Source of the DNA: JBQTII01 sp052387905
GTDB taxonomy: Bacteria > Actinomycetota > Actinomycetes > Sporichthyales > Sporichthyaceae
Length of the DNA: 64,000 nt
Direction: 5' to 3'
NCBI GenBank assembly: GCA_052387905.1
Contig: JBQTIR010000025.1
Coordinates: forward strand, 26,721 to 90,720
The translations under genes and the position numbers were made by a program. Under the pieces are notes generated by a model. The model was not told the origin of the DNA, searched no databases, and was given only the letters and a program-made list of their open reading frames with translations. Of the stretch, positions 15,480-24,103 are shown in pieces; the first letter of the stretch is position 1, and each line of letters opens with the position of its first letter.

Positions 15480-16535
15480 ATGACGGTGGACGAGGGCAAG
15501 CTGCACGAGTTGCTCGGACGGTTCGTCACCGATGCAGGTGGCGCGTTCCAGGCGATCGGCGCGGTGATCGGGGACCGACTCGGTCTCTACCGCGCGCTGG
15601 CGGAGGTGATGCCGGCGAGCGCCGAGGAGGTCGCGGCGGCCGCAGGCGCCGATCCGCGTCACGTTTGCGAGTGGCTCAGCGCGCAGGCAGCCGGGGGATA
15701 CGTCAGCTACGACCGCGAGAGCGGGCGTTTCTCGCTCGACGCCGAACAGCACTTCGCGTTGGCCGACCCCGACGGGATGCAGATCGCCGCGGCTTTCCAC
15801 ATCCCGGTGGCAGTGACCAAGAACATTGATGCGCTGACCGACGCCGTGCGGACCGGGCGCGGGTTCGGCTGGCACCAGCACGACCCGAGCCTGTTCGAAG
15901 GCACCGAGCGCTTCTTCCGGCCCGGCTATGTGGCGAACCTGACCTCGTCCTGGATTCCGGCGCTCGATGGGGTGGAGCAGAAGTTGCACGCCGGTGCGCA
16001 GGTGGCGGACGTCGGCTGCGGGCATGGTTCCTCGACGGTGCTGCTGGCCTCGACGTACCCGAACTCGCGGGTGACCGGCTTCGACTACCACGCCCCCTCG
16101 ATCGACGTGGCACGCAAGCGGGCCGCCGACGCGGGGCTGGCCGCCGGGGCGAGCTTCGAGGTCGCCTCGGCCGCGGACTTCCCCGGCAGCGGCTACGACC
16201 TCGTCACAATCTTCGACGCCCTGCACGACATGCCCGACCCGCTGGCCGCCGCGCGGCACATCCGCCACGCGCTGGCGCCGGACGGAACTTTCCTGCTGGT
16301 CGAGCCGTACGCCGAGGACGACCTCGCGGACAACCTGAACCCGGTGGGCCGACTGTTCTACGGGGCCTCGACGGTGATCTGCGTCGCGCATTCCAAGACC
16401 GAGGAACCGGGCACCGCGCTGGGCGCGCAAGCCGGCGAGGCGCGCCTGACGGCGCTGCTCACCGAGGCGGGTTTCAGCCGTGTGCGCCGCGCGACGGCTA
16501 CCCCGTTCAACCTCGTGCTGGAGGCGCGTCCCTGA
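15480..16535 (+). CDS. Class I SAM-dependent methyltransferase
   Basis: 351 residues from ATG 15480 (GGAGG at 15467-15471). An N-terminal winged-helix region (about 10-95) precedes a Rossmann methyltransferase domain with motif I VADVGCGHGSSTVLLAS at about 175-191 and a post-I acidic turn in VTGFDYHAPS. A late LALAPDGTFLLVEPYAEDD matches motif IV-VI spacing. This layout is that of small-molecule O- or C-methyltransferases related to ubiquinone/polyketide enzymes; the substrate is unknown. It lies in the accessory patch between the tRNA locus and ndgR. A GGCCCC/GGGGCC hairpin (16559-16576) follows it. Confidence 0.85.
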   Translation: MTVDEGKLHELLGRFVTDAGGAFQAIGAVIGDRLGLYRALAEVMPASAEEVAAAAGADPRHVCEWLSAQAAGGYVSYDRESGRFSLDAEQHFALADPDGMQIAAAFHIPVAVTKNIDALTDAVRTGRGFGWHQHDPSLFEGTERFFRPGYVANLTSSWIPALDGVEQKLHAGAQVADVGCGHGSSTVLLASTYPNSRVTGFDYHAPSIDVARKRAADAGLAAGASFEVASAADFPGSGYDLVTIFDALHDMPDPLAAARHIRHALAPDGTFLLVEPYAEDDLADNLNPVGRLFYGASTVICVAHSKTEEPGTALGAQAGEARLTALLTEAGFSRVRRATATPFNLVLEARP

Positions 16536-16648
16536 TCCGCCGCTTCGTGACGACCTGTGGCCCCAGCACGGGGGCCGCGGAATAGACGGGCACCGGCGGG
16601 TATTGGCTAGGGGAGACCCCGATTCCATGCCGTCCTGAGGAGATCCCG

Positions 16649-17425
16649 TTGAGTAGCCCGAGCACCGCGCAGAAGGCCAGCACCCTGCAGGGGCTGCACA
16701 CCGCTCCCGAACTGCTCGTCGTCGTCAACGTCTGGGATGTGATCGGGGCCACCGTGATCGCCGATCTGCCCGGCACGACCGCGCTCGCGACGGCGTCGCA
16801 CTCGATCGCGGCCTCGGCCGGTTACGCGGACGGGGAGAACATCCCGGTCGCCGAGATGCTCACCGTCGTGGGACGGATCGCCGCCGCGGTCGACATCCCG
16901 GTCAGCGCCGACCTCGAAGCGGGCTACGGCAACGCCGGGGAGACCGTGCGCAAGGCGATCGGCCTCGGCGTCGTCGGCGCCAACATCGAGGACCAGATGC
17001 GCCCGCTGGCGGACGCGGTCGCCGCGGTCGAGGCCGTCATGAAGGTCGCCGCCGCCGAAGGTGTGGAGTTCGTGCTCAATGCCCGCACCGACGCAGTCCT
17101 CAAGGCGGGAGACCGGCCGCGTGGCGACGCCATCGCCGAGGCGATCGCCCGGGGCAAGGCGTTCGTCGAGGCCGGCGCCCCAGTGGTCTTCGTCCCAGGC
17201 AAGTTCGACTCCGATGAGGTCGCCGCGCTCGTGGCGGGCATCGGTCCGGTGTCGTTGATCGCGGTGCCCGGCAGCATCTCGCTGGCCCAGATGCAGGAGC
17301 TCGGCGTGCAGCGCGTGTCGGTGGGGCCGTGGTCCCAGCGGGTCGCCCTAACTGCCCTCGCGGACCTCGGCACCGCCCTGCTTTCCGGCGGCGCGCTACC
17401 CGAAGGCACGCGGCCGTTGAACTGA
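16649..17425 (+). CDS. Isocitrate lyase / PEP mutase family protein
   Basis: 258 residues, TTG start with GAGGAGAT upstream. The alpha/beta barrel has the family signatures VVNVWDVIGA (about 26-35), PVSADLEAGYGN and NIEDQ, giving the Mg2+-binding Asp/Glu set, then LNARTDAVLK. Members cleave or form C-C or C-P bonds of oxaloacetate-like substrates; 2-methylisocitrate-lyase-like and oxaloacetase-like activities are possible. The catalytic KKCGH loop of true isocitrate lyase is absent. Neighbouring genes do not define the pathway. Confidence 0.82.
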   Translation: MSSPSTAQKASTLQGLHTAPELLVVVNVWDVIGATVIADLPGTTALATASHSIAASAGYADGENIPVAEMLTVVGRIAAAVDIPVSADLEAGYGNAGETVRKAIGLGVVGANIEDQMRPLADAVAAVEAVMKVAAAEGVEFVLNARTDAVLKAGDRPRGDAIAEAIARGKAFVEAGAPVVFVPGKFDSDEVAALVAGIGPVSLIAVPGSISLAQMQELGVQRVSVGPWSQRVALTALADLGTALLSGGALPEGTRPLN

Positions 17426-17438
17426 GCCCCCCGCGGCA

Positions 17439-18551
17439 CTACAGGGTTCCCAGTGCCTGCTCCAGGTCGGCCCAGAGGTCGTCGACTCCCTCGATGCCCA
17501 CCGACATTCGCACCAGACCCTCGGGCACGGTGACGGACTCCCCGGGCCAACGGCGCCGGCGCTCCATGGTGGACTCCACGCCGCCGAGACTGGTCGCGGT
17601 GACCCACAGCGAGGTCGCGGCGCAGAACGCGTCCGCGGTGGCGGCATCGGAGAACTCGACGGAGATCATCGCGCCGAACCCGCGCATCTGGGCCGCCGCG
17701 CGGGCGTGTCCCGGGTCGGTCGGCAGGCCGGGGTAGCGCACCCGCCGGCACGCCGGATGCGTAGCAAGCTTCGGCGCGAGCGCGCCCGCGTTTGCCGTCG
17801 CCCGTTCCAGCCGCAGGTGCAGGGTGCGCAGGCCGCGCAGCGCCAGCCAGCACTCCAGGGGTCCCGGGATCGCGCCATGCAGGCGGCGGTAGGCGTCCAG
17901 CTGACGCCACGTCGGTTCCTCGCGGCACACCAGTGCCCCCAGCACGGTGTCGGAGTGCCCGGCGATGAACTTCGTCACCGAGTGCATGACGATATGTGCG
18001 CCCAGTTCCAGCGGGCGCTGCCCGAACGGCGTTGCGAAGGTGTTGTCCACGACGACCAGCGCGCCTGCTGCACGTGCCCCCGCGCAGATCGCGGGGAGGT
18101 CGGCCACCTCGAGCGCGGGATTGGTCGGGGACTCCAGCAGCACCAGATCGGCGCCCTGGGCCGCGGCCAGCACGGCGTCGGTGTCGGCGATGTCGACAAG
18201 TCGCCTGGTCAGCCCGTGCCGTTGCTCGGCCTGCGCGAGCTGGCCCAACGTGCCGAGGTAGGCATGTCGGGGCGCCACCACGACGCCGTCGGGCGGGATC
18301 AGGTGGACCAGCGCGTCCACCGCTGCAAGGCCCGACGCGAACGCGAGCCCGTGCCCGCCCTCCAGCGCCCCGAGGGTCAGCTCGAAGGCCTGCCACGTCG
18401 GGTTGCCGTAGCGCCCGTACTCCAATTCGCCACCGGCGACGAAGGTCGAGGCGAGCACGAGCGGGTGATTCAACGGGGCATCAGGAACGTGCGCCGGACG
18501 ACCGCTGGTGACAGCGACCGTCTCGAGCGACAGCGCGGGCTTGTCGGTCAT
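17439..18551 (-). CDS. Trans-sulfuration PLP enzyme (Cys/Met metabolism family)
   Basis: 370 residues. Fold type I PLP enzyme of the cystathionine gamma-synthase/gamma-lyase group. The Schiff-base lysine is K194 in HSVTKFIAGHSD, the phosphate-binding FASGLAAVDAL is at about 71-81, and the YGRYGNPTW substrate loop is at 45-53. Sequence alone does not separate cystathionine synthase, cystathionine lyase and O-acylhomoserine sulfhydrylase. It ends 13 bases from the convergent PEP-mutase gene and starts 21 bases downstream of the ndgR stop on the same strand, so it may be read with ndgR. Confidence 0.87.
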   Translation of the reverse strand: MTDKPALSLETVAVTSGRPAHVPDAPLNHPLVLASTFVAGGELEYGRYGNPTWQAFELTLGALEGGHGLAFASGLAAVDALVHLIPPDGVVVAPRHAYLGTLGQLAQAEQRHGLTRRLVDIADTDAVLAAAQGADLVLLESPTNPALEVADLPAICAGARAAGALVVVDNTFATPFGQRPLELGAHIVMHSVTKFIAGHSDTVLGALVCREEPTWRQLDAYRRLHGAIPGPLECWLALRGLRTLHLRLERATANAGALAPKLATHPACRRVRYPGLPTDPGHARAAAQMRGFGAMISVEFSDAATADAFCAATSLWVTATSLGGVESTMERRRRWPGESVTVPEGLVRMSVGIEGVDDLWADLEQALGTL

Positions 18552-18572
18552 TCGCTCATCCTTGCGTGCTCC

Positions 18573-19430
18573 CTAGCGCAGCGGACGTCCCGGCGTACCG
18601 GGGCGACGGGTACCGGGCCGAACAGGCGGTGGGGGAGTCGGAAGCCGCTCGCTCTCCTCGGTCCCGCCGTTGCGCCGCAGAGCCTCGGTCAGGCGCTCTG
18701 CTGCGGCAACGACAGCCGGGGCGTGCAGGCGGCCGGGGGAACGGCTCAACCGGTCGAGCGGGCCGGACACCGAGACCGCGGCCACCACGCGGTTGCTGGG
18801 CCCGCGCACCGGTGCGGACACCGAGGCGACGCCGGCCTCGCGTTCGGAGACGCTCTGTGCCCAGCCTCGGCGACGGACCGCGGCCAACGTCGTCGCCTCG
18901 AACACTGCGCCCTGAAGTCCGCGATGCAACCGCTCGGGCTCCTCCCACGCCAGCAGCACCTGCGCGGCCGAGCCGGCGGTCATCGGAAGGGAGCTGCCGA
19001 CGGGAACCGTGTCGCGCAGGCCGGACAGGCGCTCGGCAGCGGCGACGCAGATCCGCCAGTCGGCTTGGCGGCGGTAGAGCTGCGCGCTCTCACCGGTGAT
19101 GTCACGCAAGTGGGTGAGGACTCCGGCGGCGGCAGCGAGCAGGCGGTCCTCACCGGCGGCGGCGGCCAGCTCGGCCAGGCGCGGGCCGAGGACGAAGCGG
19201 CCTGCCAGGTCGCGCGCGACCAGTCGGTGATGCTCGAGTGCGACCGCGAGGCGATGTGCGGTGGGCCTGGCCAGACCGGTCGCGGTGACCAGAGCGGCGA
19301 GGGTCGCAGGGCCGGCTTCCAGGGCGCCGAGAACCAGGGCAGCCTTGTTCAGTACACCCACTCCGCTCTCGCGGTTGGTCGTCCCGTCCGAGCCCTGGCC
19401 GCCGTCCATAGCCGGTGTAGACTTGTCCAT
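18573..19430 (-). CDS. ndgR: IclR-family regulator NdgR (amino-acid regulator of leuCD)
   Basis: 285 residues. The core from SGVGVLNKAALVLGALEAG to the GPLDRLSR region is the highly conserved NdgR/AreB/LtbR protein: winged helix about 26-85 and an IclR effector domain to about 255. Orthologues control leuCD and other amino-acid genes in Streptomyces and Corynebacterium. This copy has about 22 extra N-terminal residues and a proline-rich C-terminal tail. It is divergent from leuC. ATG 19430 is supported by a complete promoter (-35 TTGTGT, 17 bases, -10 CAGTAT) with transcription starting at the codon, and an operator palindrome lies inside that promoter. Confidence 0.93.
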   Translation of the reverse strand: MDKSTPAMDGGQGSDGTTNRESGVGVLNKAALVLGALEAGPATLAALVTATGLARPTAHRLAVALEHHRLVARDLAGRFVLGPRLAELAAAAGEDRLLAAAAGVLTHLRDITGESAQLYRRQADWRICVAAAERLSGLRDTVPVGSSLPMTAGSAAQVLLAWEEPERLHRGLQGAVFEATTLAAVRRRGWAQSVSEREAGVASVSAPVRGPSNRVVAAVSVSGPLDRLSRSPGRLHAPAVVAAAERLTEALRRNGGTEESERLPTPPPPVRPGTRRPGTPGRPLR

Positions 19431-19465
19431 GGATTGATACTGCCGTCTCGCGATCCGAGACACAA
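19431..19465 (-). promoter_or_regulatory. ndgR leaderless promoter with embedded operator
   Basis: Read on the minus strand, TTGTGT (19465-19460), a 17-base spacer and CAGTAT (19442-19437) lie six bases before the ndgR ATG. The spacer holds GTCTCG-N5-CGAGAC (19445-19461), an inverted repeat well placed for autorepression and for control of the divergent leuCD. On the plus strand TAGACT at 19418-19423 is a candidate -10 box for leuC. Confidence 0.65.
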
Positions 19466-19521
19466 GGGGAGATCCGCAGTCCGCCGCCCGCGGGCTGGAC
19501 ATCAGGATTCGAGGAGAGGCC

Positions 19522-20931
19522 ATGGGCCGCACACTTGCCGAGAAGATCTGGGACGCGCACATCGTGCGTGCTGCCGAAGGTGAGCCAGACCTGCTCTACA
19601 TCGACCTACACCTCGTGCACGAGGTCACCAGCCCACAAGCCTTCGAGGGCCTGCGCGCGGCGGGCCGTCCGGTGCGCCGACCCGACCTGACCCTGGCCAC
19701 CGAGGACCACAACACCCCGACTCTGGACATTGACAAGCCGATCGCGGATCCGGTCTCGCGCGCGCAGATCGAGGCCCTGCGCAAGAACTGCGCGGAGTTC
19801 GGCGTGCGACTGCATTCCCTCGGTGACGTGGACCAGGGCATCGTGCACGTCGTCGGTCCGCAGCTGGGCATCACGCAGCCCGGCATGACGATCGTCTGCG
19901 GGGACAGTCACACCTCGACCCACGGTGCGTTCGGAGCACTCGCCTTCGGCATCGGCACCAGCGAGGTCGAGCACGTCCTCGCCACCCAGACCCTGCCGCT
20001 GGCGCCATTCAAGACGATGGCGATCAACGTCGAGGGTGAACTCGCCATCGGCGTCACGGCGAAGGACATCATCCTGGCGGTCATCGCCAAGATCGGTACC
20101 GGCGGCGGCCAGGGCTACGTGCTGGAGTACCGCGGCTCCGCAATCCGTGCGCTGTCGATGGAAGGCCGGTTGACGGTCTGCAACATGTCGATCGAAGCCG
20201 GTGCCCGCGCAGGACTCGTCGCACCCGACTCCACGACGTTCGCCTACATCAAAGGTCGCCCGCACGCTCCTGCCGAGGGGGCGGCCTGGGACGAGGCCGT
20301 GGCGGCGTGGAGCGAGCTCTACACCGATGCCGATGCGAGCTTCGACGTCGTGGTCGACATCGACGCCGCGGCGTTGACCCCCTTCGTCACCTGGGGCACC
20401 AACCCGGGGCAGGGTGCACCGCTGGCGGCCAGCGTGCCGGATCCCGCGACGATGTCCGACGAGAGTGAGCGCACCGCCGCCGAGCGTGCGCTGGAGTACA
20501 TGGGGCTGACGGCGGGTCAGCCGTTGCGCGACATCAAGGTCGACACCGTCTTCCTCGGCTCGTGCACCAACGGGCGTATCGAGGACCTGCGCGCGGCGGC
20601 GGACGTCATCAAGGGCCGCCGGGTCGCTGAGGGTGTCCGCATGCTCGTCGTCCCCGGCTCGGCTCGCGTGCGCCTGCAGGCCGAACTGGAAGGCCTGGAC
20701 AAAGTCTTCATCTCCGCCGGTGCGGAATGGCGCTTCGCCGGCTGCTCGATGTGCCTGGGAATGAACCCCGACACGTTGGCTCCCGGGGAACGCAGCGCCT
20801 CGACGTCGAACCGCAACTTCGAGGGCCGGCAGGGCAAGGGTGGTCGCACGCATCTGGTCTCGCCGTTGGTCGCCGCCGCCACCGCGGTCACCGGCCACCT
20901 GTCCGCCCCTGCCGACCTCGCGACGAACTGA
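19522..20931 (+). CDS. leuC: 3-isopropylmalate dehydratase large subunit
   Basis: 469 residues. With LeuD it isomerises 2- to 3-isopropylmalate through a [4Fe-4S] cluster. Signatures are VCGDSHTSTHGAFGALAFG near 130-148, one cluster cysteine in GSCTNGRIEDLR and two more in AGCSMCLGMN. GAGGAGAG lies six bases before the ATG. LeuD follows nine bases after the stop. Divergent NdgR is the expected regulator, in line with leucine-responsive control in other actinobacteria. Confidence 0.98.
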   Translation: MGRTLAEKIWDAHIVRAAEGEPDLLYIDLHLVHEVTSPQAFEGLRAAGRPVRRPDLTLATEDHNTPTLDIDKPIADPVSRAQIEALRKNCAEFGVRLHSLGDVDQGIVHVVGPQLGITQPGMTIVCGDSHTSTHGAFGALAFGIGTSEVEHVLATQTLPLAPFKTMAINVEGELAIGVTAKDIILAVIAKIGTGGGQGYVLEYRGSAIRALSMEGRLTVCNMSIEAGARAGLVAPDSTTFAYIKGRPHAPAEGAAWDEAVAAWSELYTDADASFDVVVDIDAAALTPFVTWGTNPGQGAPLAASVPDPATMSDESERTAAERALEYMGLTAGQPLRDIKVDTVFLGSCTNGRIEDLRAAADVIKGRRVAEGVRMLVVPGSARVRLQAELEGLDKVFISAGAEWRFAGCSMCLGMNPDTLAPGERSASTSNRNFEGRQGKGGRTHLVSPLVAAATAVTGHLSAPADLATN

Positions 20932-20940
20932 GGAGTCGAG

Positions 20941-21546
20941 ATGGAAGCCTTCACCACGCACACCGGTCGGATGGTTCCGCTGCGTCGCAGCAACGTCGAC
21001 ACCGACCAGATCATCCCCGCGGAGTACCTCAAGCGGATCACCCGCGACGGTTTCGAGGACGGGTTGTTCGCCGCGTGGCGCAACGACCCCGCGTTCGTTC
21101 TCAACGACCCGGCCCGCGCCGGTGCGACGGTGCTCGTTGCCGGTCCGGACTTCGGCACCGGATCCTCCCGCGAACATGCGGTCTGGGCGCTGCAGAACTA
21201 CGGCTTCCGGGTCGTGATCTCCCCGCGCTTCGCCGACATCTTCCGGGGTAACTCCGGGAAGGGCGGCTTGCTCACCGTTCCCGTCGCCCAAGACGTCGTG
21301 GACGCGTTGTGGGTGGCCTGCGAGAACGATCCCGCGATCGAGATCACCGTCGATCTGGTGGCCCGGACACTGCAGTGCGGGAGCATCGAGACCACCTTCG
21401 ACATCGATGACTACACCCGTTGGCGCCTGCTCGAGGGCCTCGACGACATCGGTTTGACACTGCGCCATGCGGATGACATCGCCACATTCGAGTCACGTCG
21501 ATCGGTGCGCCTTCCGAGGACGCTTCCGGTGCCCGCGGCGCACTGA
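20941..21546 (+). CDS. leuD: 3-isopropylmalate dehydratase small subunit
   Basis: 201 residues, the swivel domain that completes the LeuC active site. NVDTDQIIPAEYLKRI near 19-34 and DFGTGSSREHAVWALQ near 71-86 are family signatures. GGAG in the nine-base gap after leuC serves as its ribosome binding site, so the two are an operon. A long hairpin follows the stop. Confidence 0.98.
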   Translation: MEAFTTHTGRMVPLRRSNVDTDQIIPAEYLKRITRDGFEDGLFAAWRNDPAFVLNDPARAGATVLVAGPDFGTGSSREHAVWALQNYGFRVVISPRFADIFRGNSGKGGLLTVPVAQDVVDALWVACENDPAIEITVDLVARTLQCGSIETTFDIDDYTRWRLLEGLDDIGLTLRHADDIATFESRRSVRLPRTLPVPAAH

Positions 21547-21571
21547 CGGCGGCGTCCCGAGCATGGCGTTG

Positions 21572-21614
21572 ACGGCGCGTGTTTCCCTTGATGGCAAAGG
21601 GAATCACGCGCCGT
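21572..21614 (+). terminator. Terminator-like hairpin after leuD
   Basis: An 18-bp stem (21572-21589 with 21597-21614) with one mismatch and a seven-base loop, 26 bases after the leuD stop. Confidence 0.75.
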
Positions 21615-21809
21615 TGTGGTAGGCGCCGCGTCGACGCGGCAGAGCACCGCGCCAAGGCGTGTGGGCGCCGGAATCTGTTGGGTGCGCGCTATATCGCAGC
21701 GCGACACAACATGCGTTCAACGGCGCGGTGATTGTTTCCGCACTCTTATGCACCTAACTTTTCGAACAGCCGGGCCTATACGAAGCCCGTATGGCGTCGG
21801 AGGGACGCA

Positions 21810-22538
21810 ATGAACAAGACACAGCTGATCGACGAGCTCGCTACCCGGTTCGACGGGAACAAGAAGGCGGCAGCCGCAGCTCTCGACGCCGTCGTCGACA
21901 CCATCACCCGCGCAGTTGCCAAGGGGGAGAAGGTCGGCATCACCGGTTTCGGTGTGTTCGAGAAGGTCGAGCGACCCGCTCGCATTGCTCGGAACCCCAT
22001 GACGGGCGCTCAGGTCAAGGTCAAGAAGACCTCGGTCCCGCGCTTCAAGGCCGGTACGGCGTTCAAGGAGGTTGTCAGCGGGGCCAAGAAGCTTCCCCGT
22101 CAGGCTGCCTCAGCGGTGACTTCGGCTCCGGCCGCGGCTCGCGTCACGGCAGCTGCTGCCGCGGCCGGCCGCACGGTGGTCAAGGCAGCGGCCAAGAAGG
22201 CCCCCGCCAAGACCACCAAGGCGGTGGCCAAGAAGGCGGTTGCGAAGAAGGCTCCGGTCAAGAAGGCGGTGGCTAAGAAGGCTCCGGCCACGAAGGCCGT
22301 GGCTAAGAAGGCTCCCGCGAAGAAGGCGGTTGCCAAGAAGGTCGTCGCTAAGAAGGCTCCCGCGAAGAAGGCGGTTGCTAAGAAGGCTCCGGTCAAGAAG
22401 GCCGTGGCCAAGAAGGCTCCCGCGAAGAAGGCGGTTGCCAAGAAGGCTCCGGTCAAGAAGGCTGTTGCCAAGAAGGCCCCAGCCCGTAAGGCCGTTGCCA
22501 AGAAGGCTCCGGTCAAGAAGGTCGCGGCCGCCAAGTAG
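21810..22538 (+). CDS. hup: HU-family nucleoid protein with lysine-rich tail (HupB type)
   Basis: 242 residues. Residues 1-90 are a normal HU DNA-bending domain (MNKTQLIDELATRF, GFGVFEKVERPARIARNP). Residues 100-242 form an Ala/Lys/Pro tail built from about nine degenerate copies of a ten-residue unit (APxKKAVAKK), as in mycobacterial HupB and Streptomyces HupS, giving histone H1-like DNA compaction. ATG 21810 is chosen because GGAGGGA lies four bases upstream; an earlier in-frame start would precede the HU fold. The encoding DNA at about 22240-22535 is a tandem repeat and prone to length change. Confidence 0.96.
   Translation: MNKTQLIDELATRFDGNKKAAAAALDAVVDTITRAVAKGEKVGITGFGVFEKVERPARIARNPMTGAQVKVKKTSVPRFKAGTAFKEVVSGAKKLPRQAASAVTSAPAAARVTAAAAAAGRTVVKAAAKKAPAKTTKAVAKKAVAKKAPVKKAVAKKAPATKAVAKKAPAKKAVAKKVVAKKAPAKKAVAKKAPVKKAVAKKAPAKKAVAKKAPVKKAVAKKAPARKAVAKKAPVKKVAAAK
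22240..22535 (+). repeat. 30-bp tandem repeats in the hup tail
   Basis: About nine in-frame degenerate 30-base units encode APxKKAVAKK. Runs such as GCGAAGAAGGCGGTTGC recur nearly unchanged, so recombination between units could alter tail length. Confidence 0.8.
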
Positions 22539-22555
22539 GTCGCACCGAACGCGTG

Positions 22556-22587
22556 ACGGCGTCGCCCGCATCTGCGGGCGGCGCCGT
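22556..22587. terminator. Bidirectional terminator between hup and cofC
   Basis: ACGGCG-tc-GCCCGC, a four-base loop, GCGGGC-gg-CGCCGT: two stacked 6-bp stems placed between the convergent stops of hup and cofC. Confidence 0.7.
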
Positions 22588-22594
22588 TCGTCGT

Positions 22595-23278
22595 TCAGGA
22601 CCGCAGGTGTACGCGCACGGTGTCCGGGAGCGAGGCGTGGGCCCGCGCGGTATGGGTACCGACACCCATGGCGAGGGCTGCGGCGAAGTCCGCGGCAGTG
22701 TCGACATCGCGCCGGATCGAGGAGACGGCGCCGTCGTCGAGCACGCGTGCCCCATAGGCCGCGTGGGCGGCCAGTGAGAGCGCGCCAAAGGCCGGGGTGA
22801 AGGCGATGCCCGGGGGAGCCAGATACAGCGTGCTGCCGGTCCCTGCCGCGTCCGGGACGACGACCGGTCCCTCCCGTGCCGCGTCCAAGGCGTACGCGAG
22901 GTCGACGGGGCGCAAAGCCGGGAGGTCGGCAGACAACGCGCCAATGCCGTGGCCGATACCTGCGGCGCTCGCACCGTGTGCGAGTGCCGGGTTCAGACCG
23001 GCGTCAGGGAGATCGGGCACGACGACCGCCCCGAGCCCGCCGAGCAGTTCGGCCGCGCGTGCGTCGTCGGTGACCACCACGACGCGAACGTTCGGCACCG
23101 CGCAGGCGGCTACGACGGTGTCCGCGGCGAACGCGAGGGCCAGAGCCGGGCGGTGCGCGCCGGCGACCTCTGCCAGTCGGGATTTCGCCAGCTCCAGGCG
23201 CTTGACCGGTACGACCAGCGTCCACCCCAGGTGATTCGTTGTGCCCGCTCCGGTGGGGACTGCGAAAGAATCGGACAT
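22595..23278 (-). CDS. cofC: 2-phospho-L-lactate / phosphoenolpyruvate guanylyltransferase (F420 synthesis)
   Basis: 227 residues from ATG 23278. Small nucleotidyltransferase (CofC/FbiD) that activates 2-phospholactate or PEP with GTP for coenzyme F420. The N-terminal LVVPVKRLELAKSRLA motif (about 21-36) is the nucleotide-binding signature, followed by VVVVTDDARAAELL and ALSADLPALRP (metal-binding Asp). It is divergent from plsC with 45 bases between starts. The organism therefore probably makes F420. Confidence 0.93.
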   Translation of the reverse strand: MSDSFAVPTGAGTTNHLGWTLVVPVKRLELAKSRLAEVAGAHRPALALAFAADTVVAACAVPNVRVVVVTDDARAAELLGGLGAVVVPDLPDAGLNPALAHGASAAGIGHGIGALSADLPALRPVDLAYALDAAREGPVVVPDAAGTGSTLYLAPPGIAFTPAFGALSLAAHAAYGARVLDDGAVSSIRRDVDTAADFAAALAMGVGTHTARAHASLPDTVRVHLRS

Positions 23279-23323
23279 CACCACGATCCTGTCAGGGGAA
23301 GACCACGCGGGAGGAAGGCGGCC

Positions 23324-24058
23324 ATGGCGGAGCAGAAGCAGGCCTGGTTCCGGGTGGTGGAGACCGTCGTCGGGCCGGTGGTGCGGCTGACAACCCGCCG
23401 AACGTGGTCGGGTCGGGAGCACATTCCGCAGACCGGTGGCGTGGTGATCGCGGCCAATCACCTGTCCAAGATTGATCCGATGACATTCGGATACTTCCTG
23501 TGCAGCACGGGCCGGGTACCTCGATTTCTCGCCAAGGCCGAGTTGTTCTCCCATCGAATTCTCGGCCGAGTCTTCGTCGGGAGCCAGATGATTCCGGTGC
23601 AACGCGGCAGCGCCGGAGCCGCGAAGTCCGTGGAGGCCTCCTGCATCGCGGTGCGCGAGGGCGCATGCGTCGTCGTGTACCCGGAAGCGACCATCACCCG
23701 AGACCCGGCCCTGTGGCCGATGGTCGGCAAGACCGGCGCCGCGCGCATCGCCCTGCGTACCGGTGCACCGGTGATCCCGGCCGCGCACTGGGGCGAGCAA
23801 CACATCCTCGCGCCGTACGCGCGCAAGCCGTCGTTGTGGCCGCGCCGCCTCGTTCAGGTCCGGGCGGGCCCGGCGGTCGACCTCGATGATCTGCGCGGTC
23901 GCCCCGAGACGCCCGAGCTCGTGGCGGAGGCGACCGAGCGCATCATGGCCGCCATCACCGCCGAGCTCGAGATCATCCGCGCCGAACGTGCCCCGGCGAC
24001 GCGCTTCGATCCGCGCGCGGCCGGTCTGCCGGAGTACGGACGCCCCGACCAGCTCTAG
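23324..24058 (+). CDS. plsC: 1-acyl-sn-glycerol-3-phosphate acyltransferase family protein
   Basis: 244 residues from ATG 23324, with GGGAGGAAGG upstream. A membrane-associated acyltransferase transferring an acyl chain to lysophosphatidic acid. The NHLSKID block (NHX4D-type, about 46-52) holds the catalytic His and Asp; FVGSQMIPVQRG and VVVYPEATITRD are motifs II and III. In Streptomyces gpsA and ddl commonly follow; here ddl follows 59 bases later and gpsA is absent. Confidence 0.92.
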   Translation: MAEQKQAWFRVVETVVGPVVRLTTRRTWSGREHIPQTGGVVIAANHLSKIDPMTFGYFLCSTGRVPRFLAKAELFSHRILGRVFVGSQMIPVQRGSAGAAKSVEASCIAVREGACVVVYPEATITRDPALWPMVGKTGAARIALRTGAPVIPAAHWGEQHILAPYARKPSLWPRRLVQVRAGPAVDLDDLRGRPETPELVAEATERIMAAITAELEIIRAERAPATRFDPRAAGLPEYGRPDQL

Positions 24059-24103
24059 GGCGCGGGCGAGGTGATTCTCGCGATCCGGTGGCCGCCCGAG
24101 CGG

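Noticed and set aside
15344..15829. Plus-strand frame overlapping the methyltransferase start
   Set aside because: Arg/Gly-rich shadow of the methyltransferase in another frame; no family features.
18540..18572. SAM riboswitch or other leader before the trans-sulfuration PLP gene
   Set aside because: The gap to ndgR is only 21 bases, too short for a riboswitch.
22240..22535. CRISPR-like or minisatellite non-coding array
   Set aside because: The repeats are in frame, have no spacers and encode the lysine-rich tail of HupB.
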